A stretch of DNA of 48,413 nt from an uncultured Acidobacteriota bacterium (GTDB lineage: Bacteria; Acidobacteriota; Thermoanaerobaculia; Gp7-AA8), in NCBI GenBank assembly GCA_946887105.1, contig CAMPKJ010000007.1:1-48413 (forward strand), written 5' to 3'. The notes under the pieces were generated by a model. It was not told where the DNA came from. It was given only the letters and a program-made list of their open reading frames with translations, and searched no databases. The translations under genes were made by a program, and so were the position numbers. Shown piece by piece: positions 1 through 7,093 of this stretch (positions are counted from its first letter, which is position 1; every line of letters starts with the position of its first letter).

Positions 1-174
1 CCCCTCATCCGCGCTTCGCGCACCTTCTCCCCTCTGCGGAGGGGAGAAGGCTACTTCCCGGACCAGCGCATCCGTGTAGCGGTCCTGCAGCGCGAGGTCC
101 GTCGAGATCGCGAACGGGCAGTAGGTGCAGTGCGTGCTGCAGAACGGGAGGTGCAGGTAGAGGCCGAGGGGCAT
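1..174 (-). CDS. hemW: HemW-like radical SAM protein, 5' end only
   Basis: This is the first 58 codons of a gene that leaves the window at its left edge with no stop. The product starts MPLGLYLHLPFC and has the radical-SAM motif C-x3-C-x2-C (CSTHCTYC), followed by a helix ending DALVREVA. This is the N-terminal pattern of HemW and coproporphyrinogen III oxidase-like proteins, which bind a 4Fe-4S cluster and SAM; HemW is a haem chaperone. After DALVREVA the frame continues into about 16 residues encoded by a palindromic element (bases 1-50) that look unrelated to the family. The ATG at 174 lies 30 bases from the divergent HD-GYP gene. The family call rests on the motif and its position; HemW versus another HemN-like protein cannot be settled from 58 residues. 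Confidence 0.72.
   Translation of the reverse strand, partial: MPLGLYLHLPFCSTHCTYCPFAISTDLALQDRYTDALVREVAFSPPQRGEGARSADEG
23..50. repeat. Perfect palindrome inside the hemW-like frame
   Basis: CCTTCTCCCCTC at 23-34 and its exact inverse at 39-50 form a 12-bp stem around a 4-base loop (TGCG). A second short palindrome (GCGCTTCGCGC) flanks it at about 11-21. The composition resembles dispersed palindromic elements seen between genes in many GC-rich bacteria, but here it lies in an open reading frame. Confidence 0.75.
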
Positions 175-188
175 GCGGGCAAACGCAG

Positions 189-196
189 AATATAAT
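189..196. promoter_or_regulatory. Overlapping -10 elements between hemW-like and HD-GYP genes
   Basis: TATAAT at 191-196 lies 8 bases before the HD-GYP ATG at 205, so a transcript from it would start at or next to the start codon and have no leader. On the other strand TATATT (194-189) lies 14 bases before the hemW-like ATG. No convincing -35 is seen for either. There is no Shine-Dalgarno sequence before position 205. Confidence 0.55.
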
Positions 197-204
197 TTCC
201 CGCA

Positions 205-1950
205 ATGTCCGCTGACCCCGAATCCACGCCGCAACGGGCGCGAGGGCTTCGCCGCCCTCGCCTGCTCTGGAAACTCCTCGGCGCCATGGCGCTGGTCGCG
301 CTCGTGCCGCTGGTCGTCTCGCACCTCATCCTGATCGGCATCAATCGCGATTCCCTCCAGACGCTCGAGAAGCAGTACCTGACCCGTTCCGCGGTGCAGA
401 TCTCCAACGACCTCCAGAACCTGCTGGTCAGCAACCGCCAGCAGATGAACAAGATCGCCAGCAGCATCCTGATGATGGGCAAGGCCTTACCGCCGGGCAG
501 CGATCCGTTCACGTACGCCGCGCAGAGCGGCTGGATCGCTGACTCCATCACGCCGGACGGCGACCTGATCGCCATCCGCGCGCTCAACGCTCAGGGCGAA
601 GGCGCGGAGGCGGTGCCAGCGCAACTCGATTCGGTGGTGATCGCCGAGATGGCCATCGCCCAGAAAGTGGCGCTGGCCGGTACGGAATCGAGCGGCCGCA
701 TCCAGCACCTCACCGCACGCAATGAGCCGGTCATGGTCATGGCCGTGCCGGTCCGCGACGGCAACGCCACCATCGGCACGGTGGTGGGACTGATCACGCT
801 CCGGCGGATCGTCGACCGCATCCGCGACGAAGGGAAAGCGGACGTCACCGCGTTCCTGGTCGATCGCGATGGCCGCGTGCTCATCCACAGCGAGCCCGCG
901 ATCGACGTGCAGCATCCCAATTTTTCTCATCTGAAACTGGTCAAGGAGTTCGCCAGTGCGCGCGTGCCGCTGCGCCTGGTCGAGTCGTACGACGATCGCG
1001 GCGTGAAGGTCCTCGGCACGGTCGCACCGGCCGCGTCGAACGTCGCCGTGATCGTGCAGAAACCGGAGAAGCGCGCCTTCGCCTCGGTCGACGAGATGAT
1101 CCGCGCCACGGTGTACTGGGTGGCGGTCGCGCTCGGACTGGCCATCGTCGCGGCGGTGCTGTTCGCGTCCGGCATCGCCCGCCCCATCCGCCTGCTCGCG
1201 GAGCGCACGCGCGAGATCGCGGAAGGGAACTACAACCAGCGCGTCGAGCTGAAGACGCACAACGAGATCGGCGAGCTGGCGCAGAACTTCAACGCCATGT
1301 CCGGCTCGATCGAGCGCGCCATCGAGCAGCTCAAGAAAGCCGCACACGAAAACTCGCTGCTCTTCCTCAACTCCGTGCGCATGCTCGCGGCGGCCATCGA
1401 CGCGAAGGATCCCTACACGCGCGGCCACTCCGAGCGCGTAGCGCGTTACTCGATCGGCATCGGCAAGAACCTGCAGCTTCCCGAAAAAGAGATGCGCAAC
1501 CTGCGCATCAGCGCCCTCCTGCACGACGTCGGCAAGATCGGCATCGACGACCGCATCCTGCGCAAGCCGGGCGCGCTCTCGGACGACGAGTTCGAGGTGA
1601 TGAAGGGACATCCCGCCAAAGGCGCGGCCATCATGAGCGGTGTGGCCCAGCTCATCGACATCATCCCCGGGATGAAGTATCACCATGAGAAATGGAGCGG
1701 CGGCGGATATCCGGACGGTCTGGAAGGCGAACAGATCCCGATGCAGGCGCGCATCGTGGCCATCGCCGATACGTTCGACGCCATGACCACCAATCGCCCG
1801 TACCAGAAGGCGATGGAGATCGGCTACGTGGTCGAGAAGATCAAGAGCTTCGCCGGCACGCGCTTCGATCCGCGCGTGGTCGATGCGTTCGTGAACGCGG
1901 TGAAGCGCGGCGACATCCAGATCGAAGAGCAAGTGCGAGGCGCCGCCTGA
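205..1950 (+). CDS. Membrane HAMP/HD-GYP cyclic-di-GMP phosphodiesterase
   Basis: A 581-residue sensor protein. It has a membrane helix at about 22-46, an extracytoplasmic sensor region of about 250 residues (Cache-like by layout), a second helix at about 302-323, a HAMP linker, and a C-terminal HD-GYP domain from about 385. The metal-binding HD pair is at 440-441 in LHDVGKIG, the paired histidines are in KYHHEKWSGG, and the GYP triplet is at 501-503 in GGGYPDGLEG. All key residues are present, so active hydrolysis of cyclic-di-GMP is expected, controlled by the external sensor. The gene begins at an ATG directly after a TATAAT box. A TPR gene follows with a probable overlap, and a Roadblock gene comes after that. 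Confidence 0.93.
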   Translation: MSADPESTPQRARGLRRPRLLWKLLGAMALVALVPLVVSHLILIGINRDSLQTLEKQYLTRSAVQISNDLQNLLVSNRQQMNKIASSILMMGKALPPGSDPFTYAAQSGWIADSITPDGDLIAIRALNAQGEGAEAVPAQLDSVVIAEMAIAQKVALAGTESSGRIQHLTARNEPVMVMAVPVRDGNATIGTVVGLITLRRIVDRIRDEGKADVTAFLVDRDGRVLIHSEPAIDVQHPNFSHLKLVKEFASARVPLRLVESYDDRGVKVLGTVAPAASNVAVIVQKPEKRAFASVDEMIRATVYWVAVALGLAIVAAVLFASGIARPIRLLAERTREIAEGNYNQRVELKTHNEIGELAQNFNAMSGSIERAIEQLKKAAHENSLLFLNSVRMLAAAIDAKDPYTRGHSERVARYSIGIGKNLQLPEKEMRNLRISALLHDVGKIGIDDRILRKPGALSDDEFEVMKGHPAKGAAIMSGVAQLIDIIPGMKYHHEKWSGGGYPDGLEGEQIPMQARIVAIADTFDAMTTNRPYQKAMEIGYVVEKIKSFAGTRFDPRVVDAFVNAVKRGDIQIEEQVRGAA

Positions 1951-2669
1951 GCCGGCTGGCTTCCCTGCTTCTCGTTTCGATGCTCTCTCTTCCCGTCTTC
2001 GCGGCGTCGTCGGCCGCATGCGAGCGCAGCGTGCAGCAGATCCTGCGCGGCAACTACGACGGGGCATTGCGGCAGCTGGAGGGCGCGAAGACCGCCGGCG
2101 CCGCGCCTGCCGAGGTGGAAAACGTGCGCGGACTGGCGCTCCTGCTCGAGGGCGACATCGCCAAAGCGCTGGCGAGCTTCGAGAAGGCGCTGGCGCTGCA
2201 GCCCGGTCTGCAGCCGGCGCGTTTCAATCGCGCGCTGGCCCTGATGCGCAATCGCGAATACGCGAAGGCGGCGGCCGATCTCGAAACGGTCTACGCCGAC
2301 GAGCACTCCGCGCTCCGGGCCGACGCTGCCTATCACCTCGGCATCGCCAACGATCGTCTCGGCCGCGCCGCCGACGCCGAGTCGTGGCTCGAGCGCGCGC
2401 TGAAGCTCGACGTGACCCTCGACGCGGCTCAGCTCTATGCCGGCCTGCTGCGCGAGCGTCGCGGCGATCTGCAGGGCGCGGGGCGCGCGTATCTCGACTA
2501 TCTGGAGCGCCATCCGCAATCGGCGCCTGCCTTGCTGCGCTTCGGCATCTCCGCGCAGAAGGCGGGACGCATCGACGTGGCCAGGCAATACCTGCAACGC
2601 GTCATCGCCGCGGCACCGCGGTCCGACGAGGCGATGGAAGCGCGAAAGTTCCTGGTGATGTGGGAGTGA
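1947..2669 (+). CDS. Secreted TPR protein (probable CTG start)
   Basis: The product has tetratricopeptide-type helix pairs across most of its length (for example ALASFEKALALQPGLQPARF and AESWLERALKLD), which usually act as a protein-binding scaffold. The first in-frame ATG, at 1980, would leave only MLSLPVFA as a signal peptide. Starting at CTG 1947, which overlaps the TGA of the HD-GYP gene as CTGA, gives a complete signal peptide (LSRLASLLLVSMLSLPVFA, cleaved before ASSA) and 240 residues. That start is therefore preferred, though CTG is rare. The overlap suggests translational coupling to the phosphodiesterase gene. The partner protein is unknown. Confidence 0.8.
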   Translation: MSRLASLLLVSMLSLPVFAASSAACERSVQQILRGNYDGALRQLEGAKTAGAAPAEVENVRGLALLLEGDIAKALASFEKALALQPGLQPARFNRALALMRNREYAKAAADLETVYADEHSALRADAAYHLGIANDRLGRAADAESWLERALKLDVTLDAAQLYAGLLRERRGDLQGAGRAYLDYLERHPQSAPALLRFGISAQKAGRIDVARQYLQRVIAAAPRSDEAMEARKFLVMWE

Positions 2670-2673
2670 TGGC

Positions 2674-3033
2674 GTGTTCCGATTGATCTTGGACGAGCTC
2701 CTGGCCACCACCGCCGGCGCGCAGGCCGCGCTTTTCCTGGACTGGGAAGGCGAGACGGTCGAGCTGGCGTGCGATCACGATCTGAGCGACCACGAACTGC
2801 GCATCATCGGCGCCTACCAGGGCATCTTCCTCTCGCGGCTGCGCGAGCTCTGCGCGAAAGTCGACGCCGGCGCCCCTCGCCGCTTCAAGATCGAGCTGAC
2901 CCAGCACGCGGTGCTGAGCTACGACGTCAAGGACGGCTACTACGTGGTCCTGCTCGCGGATACGTCGTTCAATGAGGGACTGGCCTGGCGCAGGCTGGAG
3001 AAGTGCCGCGAGCGCCTGATCGCCGAGATGTGA
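2674..3033 (+). CDS. Roadblock/LC7-like protein
   Basis: A 119-residue soluble protein that starts at GTG, four bases after the TPR gene. It begins with a helix (FRLILDELLATTAGAQAALFLDWEGETVEL) leading into a beta strand, and later has a strand typical of the family (VKDGYYVVLLADTSFNEGLAWRRLE). Size and secondary-structure order match Roadblock/LC7 domains, which dimerise and act with small GTPases such as MglA in polarity and motility. No GTPase gene is visible nearby, so the partner must be encoded elsewhere. Tight spacing suggests co-transcription with the HD-GYP and TPR genes. Confidence 0.7.
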   Translation: MFRLILDELLATTAGAQAALFLDWEGETVELACDHDLSDHELRIIGAYQGIFLSRLRELCAKVDAGAPRRFKIELTQHAVLSYDVKDGYYVVLLADTSFNEGLAWRRLEKCRERLIAEM

Positions 3034-3068
3034 CGGAACCATTCGGCCTTCCCTACGTATATCCCGCC

Positions 3069-4528
3069 ATGCGTCGTGTCCCGGAAACCCTCGTGCTTCT
3101 GTCCCTTCTCTGTTCGCTCCCGCTCCTCGCTGCTCCGTTCGATCCGGCCGCCCTGCAGGCGCAGCTCGAGCGCGGCGCGCTGCGCGTGAGCATTCCCGCC
3201 GGTGAGGTCACGATCGCACTCGACATCGAACGGACCACGCGTACGGCGGACGGCGACCTGATCGTACGCGCGCGGCCCGCCGGCGTCGCCGAGCGCGACG
3301 GCTGGGCGGTGCTCGGGCAGTCGAGCGGACACTGGTACGGCAACGTGCGCACCGGAACGCGCTCGTATGAAATCCGTCATGCCGGTAACGGCGCGCATGA
3401 AATCGTCGAGCGGAACGCCGATGAACGAGCGCCGGTCGATCTTCCGCCGGCGCCGTCGCGCCGCGCCGCGGCGATCCGGGACATCCGCGCCGACGCGGCC
3501 ACAGCGGTTGCCGAAGCGGAACCGGTCGTCGTCGATGTGCTGAGTTCTATACCTCGCGTCTGCGCTCGCTCGTCCCCGAGGCCGACATCCAGACGCAGGC
3601 TGCCGCCGCGGTCGAAGAAGCGAACCTGGCGTACGAACGAAGCGGCGTCGCGCATCGCATCCGCATGGTCGGACTGGAGGAGACCAGCTACGACGAGTCG
3701 CTGATTGCGGGTCTCGCTTCGTGGGAGGCGGCGCGGGCACGGATGGTCGACCCGGCGGACGGCTTCATGGACGAGATGCACACGCGCCGCGACGCGCTGC
3801 ATGCGGACGCGGTGGTGCTCATGATCGGACGCAATGACGCGTGCGGCTACGCGACGTTGATGACCGCGCCGCCGTCGAGGAGCTTCGCGCCGGAGTCGTT
3901 CGCGCTGGTGGCGATTCAATGCGCGGCACGCGAGCTCACGCTCGCGCACGAGCTCGGGCACCTGATGGGACTCGAGCACGACCGCCCCGGCCGCGTTCCC
4001 GGATTCGAGCCCGCGTTTCCGTATGCGTTCGGCTACCGCCATCCGGACGACCAGTTCCGGACCATCATGGCCACCGAGGTTGCGTGCGCGCAGCGATGCA
4101 AGCGGATCTCGTATTTCTCGAATCCCGGCAAGACGCTCGACGGCCAGCCGATGGGCCTCGATGAGTCGGATCCGCAGGCCGCGAACAACGCGCTCGCGCT
4201 CGAACAGACCATGCCCATCATGGCCAGCTTCCGCGAGGCTGCCGTGCCGGTCGTCCTGCTCCGAAGCTTCTCGGCAGACCGCACCGAGATCGAGTCCGGC
4301 CAGCCGGTGACGCTGACGTGGGACACCGAAGGCGCCACGACCGTGACCCTCTCCGGTACCGGTCCCGTTGCCGCGCAAGGATCGATGACGGTCACGCCGT
4401 CGCAGTCGACGACGTACACGCTCACCGCGCAGGCGGGAGAGGTGACGATCACGTCATCCGTGCGGGTGGTCGTGAATTGCGGGGACGCGCCGTGCGCCAG
4501 TGGCAAGCGTCGGGCGGTGAGGCATTAG
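3069..4528 (+). pseudogene. Reprolysin-like zinc metalloprotease, broken by a frameshift
   Basis: Two adjacent frames encode one protein. The first frame (from ATG 3069) gives a signal peptide (LLSLLCSLPLLAA), a propeptide-like region and the strand EPVVVDVL ending near base 3542. The homologous continuation, YTSRLRSLVPEADIQ, is in another frame from about base 3545. Family members read DVLVVYT here, so one base appears to be missing between about 3540 and 3548. The second frame has the zinc motif HELGHLMGLEHD (HExxHxxGxxHD, from base 3947), the methionine-containing IMATEV, and a C-terminal Ig-like domain with Thr/Ser-rich strands up to 4528. It was probably a secreted M12-type protease. Whether the break is a real mutation or a sequencing error cannot be decided here. 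Confidence 0.8.
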
Positions 4529-4538
4529 AGCGTAAGAG

Positions 4539-4820
4539 CTAGTCGGTCTCGAGCGCTTCGAGGCTCGACAGAATCGACTCGATCCGGTTCCTGATCTCGC
4601 CGCGCTCCTTCTTCAGCCGGTCCTGCTCTTCCTCGACGCTCTTGTTGTCTTCGACGAGCGCTTCCAGCTCCTCGACGCGCGCGCGCAGCTGCTCGCGTTC
4701 GCGGCGGAGCTCCTGAATCGTTCCCACTGCTTTCTCGACCCGCTCGGAGAGGCGTGCGAGGATCTCGGCTTCTTCGGTTCCGGCGAGTGCCATTTGATCG
4801 TTGTCCCTGGTCTTTTTCAT
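4539..4820 (-). CDS. Small coiled-coil protein, ZapB-like
   Basis: A 93-residue, highly charged protein predicted to be one long coiled coil (heptads in ILARLSERVEKAVGTIQEL and RARVEELEALVEDN), with no membrane segment or signal peptide. Length and composition resemble ZapB-type division-associated proteins, but coiled coils give weak family evidence. It lies 16 bases downstream of meaB on the same strand and is probably co-transcribed with it. A shorter start at the internal ATG (4793, MALAGTEEAE) is possible. The function is unassigned. Confidence 0.65.
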   Translation of the reverse strand: MKKTRDNDQMALAGTEEAEILARLSERVEKAVGTIQELRREREQLRARVEELEALVEDNKSVEEEQDRLKKERGEIRNRIESILSSLEALETD

Positions 4821-4836
4821 CGCGCGCGGATTGTAC

Positions 4837-5790
4837 TCAGAAGGTCACGCGCGAAAGCACACCTTCCGCTGCATCGTGCGGATTGTTTTTCTTGCGCAGC
4901 ACGTCTTCGAGCAGGTCCTCGTATTCGGCGCGCGCGATCGTACCGCCGATGAGCTGCTCCATGAACCGCTCCTTGAGCTGCGTCTCGATGCGGATGCGCA
5001 CGCGATCGCGATTGCGGCGGTCGAGCTCGCCCGATTCGCCGAGGTAGTCGTAGTGCTTCACGATCGCGGCATCGAGCTCGTCGATCCCCTGCGCGCGCGA
5101 AGCGACCGTCTTCACGATCGGCGGAACCCAGTCGCCGTGCTCTTCGACCAGCGACATCATCATGGTCACTTCCGTGACGGTCTTGTCGGCGCCGGGACGA
5201 TCGGCCTTGTTGACCACGAAGATGTCGCCGATCTCCATGATCCCCGCCTTGATGGCCTGGATGTCGTCGCCCATGCCCGGCACGAGCACGACCAGGTTGG
5301 TCTGCACGGTGCGCACGACTTCCACTTCGTCCTGTCCGACGCCGACCGTCTCGACGAGCACCACGTCGAAGCCGGCTGCATCGAGGATGTCGACGACGTC
5401 GTTGGTCGCCTTCGCAAGACCGCCCAGGAATCCGCGCGTGGCCATGGAGCGGATGAAGACGCCGCGGTCGGTGTAGAGCTCGGTCATGCGGATGCGGTCG
5501 CCGAGGATCGCGCCGCCGGTGAAGGGCGAGGTCGGATCGACGGCGATGATGCCCACGCGCTTCTGCTGCGCGCGATAATGTTTGGCCATCGCCGCGACCA
5601 GCGTCGACTTCCCGGCGCCCGGCGAGCCGGTGATGCCGATGATGCGCGCGCGCCCGGTCTTCGGATAGAGCTCGGCCAGCAATCGCGCGGAGCCGGGATG
5701 GTGCGATTCCACCAGCGTGATGGCCTGCGCCAGGGCGCGTGAACGTCCGGCAGCGACGCCGGCCGTGATTTCGGCGAGATCAGCCATCAC
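4837..5790 (-). CDS. meaB: MeaB/ArgK-family GTPase (methylmalonyl-CoA mutase chaperone)
   Basis: A 317-residue G3E-family P-loop GTPase. It shows Walker A GSPGAGKST, the family stretch VDPTSPFTGGAILGDRIRM, the switch motif VETVGVGQDEVEV and the guanine-specificity motif NKADRPGAD. MeaB proteins guard adenosylcobalamin-dependent methylmalonyl-CoA mutase by gating cofactor loading and removing damaged cofactor. The mutase itself is not in the window. The gene follows an acyl-CoA dehydrogenase by 7 bases, which fits a propionate or branched-chain acyl-CoA breakdown operon. The length is normal for the family. Confidence 0.95.
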   Translation of the reverse strand: MMADLAEITAGVAAGRSRALAQAITLVESHHPGSARLLAELYPKTGRARIIGITGSPGAGKSTLVAAMAKHYRAQQKRVGIIAVDPTSPFTGGAILGDRIRMTELYTDRGVFIRSMATRGFLGGLAKATNDVVDILDAAGFDVVLVETVGVGQDEVEVVRTVQTNLVVLVPGMGDDIQAIKAGIMEIGDIFVVNKADRPGADKTVTEVTMMMSLVEEHGDWVPPIVKTVASRAQGIDELDAAIVKHYDYLGESGELDRRNRDRVRIRIETQLKERFMEQLIGGTIARAEYEDLLEDVLRKKNNPHDAAEGVLSRVTF

Positions 5791-5797
5791 TTGTCCG

Positions 5798-6940
5798 TTA
5801 CTTCTCGGCGAGCAGATTGCGCGCGATCACCACGCGCTGGATCTCCGACGTTCCTTCGCCGATCGTGCAGAGCTTCACGTCGCGGTAGTACTTCTCGGCC
5901 GGGAACTCTTTGATGAATCCATAGCCGCCGAAGATCTGCACGCCCTTCTCCGTGGCGCGCACCGCCACTTCGGACGCATAGAGCTTGGCCATCGCCGAGA
6001 ACTGCGTGACCTTCTCGCCCGCGTCCTTGACCGTGGCCGCGCGATGGCAGAGCAGCCGCGCCGCCTCGATCTCCGTGGCCATGTCGGCGAGCATGAACTG
6101 GATGGCCTGGAAGTCGGAGATCGGTTTGCCGAAGGCCTGGCGCTGCTTCGAGTAATCGCGCGCCGCCTCGTACGCGCCGCGCGCGATGCCCACCGCCAGC
6201 GCGCCGATGGAGATGCGGCCGCCATCGAGCACTTTCATGGCGTCGACGAATCCGTAGCCGATCTCGCCGAGGATGTTCTCCGAGGGCACGCGGCAATCCT
6301 CGAGGATCAGCTCGGCCGTGTCGGAGACGCGCATGCCGAGCTTGTTCTCTTTCTTCCCGGGACGGATGCCTTTGCGATCCATCTCGATCGCAAACGCCGT
6401 CACGCCTTTCTTCGCCTCGCGATCGGTGACCGCGAGCACGACGGAGATGTCGGCGTAGGTGGCGTTGGTGATGAAGTTCTTGGTACCGTTCAGCACCCAG
6501 TCGTTGCCGTCCTTCACCGCCATGGTGCGAAGGCCGCCGGCGTCGCTTCCGGAGCCGGGCTCGGTGAGGCCCCACGCGCCGATCCATTCACCGGAGGTGA
6601 GTTTCGGCAGCCACTTCTTTTTCTGTTCTTCGTTGCCGGCAAGATAGATGTGGCCGCTGCCGAGCGAGTTGTGGGCGGCGACGCTGAGCGCGAACCCGCT
6701 GTCGACCACACCGAGCTCTTCGATCACGTTCACGTAGTCGACGTACGACAGTCCCGCGCCGCCGTACTGCTCGGGCATCGTGACGCCGAGCATTCCCAGC
6801 TCGCCCGCGCGCTTGAATGTATCGACCGGAAAGTGCTGCGCCTCGTCCCATTCGGCGAGGTTCGGCTTGATCTCGCTCTCCGCGAAATCGCGGACCATTT
6901 GCTGGATCTGCAACTGCTCGTCACTGAGACGGAAATCCAT
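5798..6940 (-). CDS. Acyl-CoA dehydrogenase
   Basis: A complete 380-residue flavoprotein of the acyl-CoA dehydrogenase family, which oxidises acyl-CoA to the 2,3-enoyl-CoA and passes electrons to ETF. The N-terminal helical domain starts FRLSDEQLQIQQMVRDFAE. The middle domain has the signature WGLTEPGSGSDAGG. The C-terminal domain ends IGEGTSEIQRVVIARNLL, where the glutamate of GEGT is the position of the catalytic base in short- and medium-chain enzymes. A Shine-Dalgarno-like AGGAG precedes the ATG. Its link with meaB suggests a short or branched acyl-CoA substrate, but the exact substrate cannot be read from the sequence. Confidence 0.94.
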   Translation of the reverse strand: MDFRLSDEQLQIQQMVRDFAESEIKPNLAEWDEAQHFPVDTFKRAGELGMLGVTMPEQYGGAGLSYVDYVNVIEELGVVDSGFALSVAAHNSLGSGHIYLAGNEEQKKKWLPKLTSGEWIGAWGLTEPGSGSDAGGLRTMAVKDGNDWVLNGTKNFITNATYADISVVLAVTDREAKKGVTAFAIEMDRKGIRPGKKENKLGMRVSDTAELILEDCRVPSENILGEIGYGFVDAMKVLDGGRISIGALAVGIARGAYEAARDYSKQRQAFGKPISDFQAIQFMLADMATEIEAARLLCHRAATVKDAGEKVTQFSAMAKLYASEVAVRATEKGVQIFGGYGFIKEFPAEKYYRDVKLCTIGEGTSEIQRVVIARNLLAEK

Positions 6941-7051
6941 TTTCGACTTGCTCCTGCGAATGTATCGGGCGCGGAAGGTGGGCCACGAATCGGCACCGGC
7001 GCCAGGCGGCGGATTCTATCTCACGCCCCACTCCCGGATCACACGCCTGTG

Positions 7052-7090
7052 TTAACCTCGCCCGGCGTCCGAATAACATTCCCGGGGGAC
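7052..7090 (+). promoter_or_regulatory. Promoter and ribosome site of the M1-like peptidase gene
   Basis: TTAACC (7052-7057) and TAACAT (7074-7079) are separated by 16 bases and make a plausible sigma-70-type promoter. GGGGGA just before 7090 is a strong Shine-Dalgarno sequence for the ATG at 7094. The remaining space back to 6941 shows no other feature apart from the acyl-CoA dehydrogenase upstream region. Confidence 0.5.
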
Positions 7091-7093
7091 CTC

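Noticed and set aside
23..50. Palindrome as a transcription terminator at the window edge
   Set aside because: It is followed by no T-run on either strand and lies in the open frame of the hemW-like gene.
5717..7093. In-frame extension of the M1-like peptidase upstream of ATG 7094
   Set aside because: The extension is antisense to the acyl-CoA dehydrogenase, and a signal peptide plus ribosome site mark 7094 as the start.
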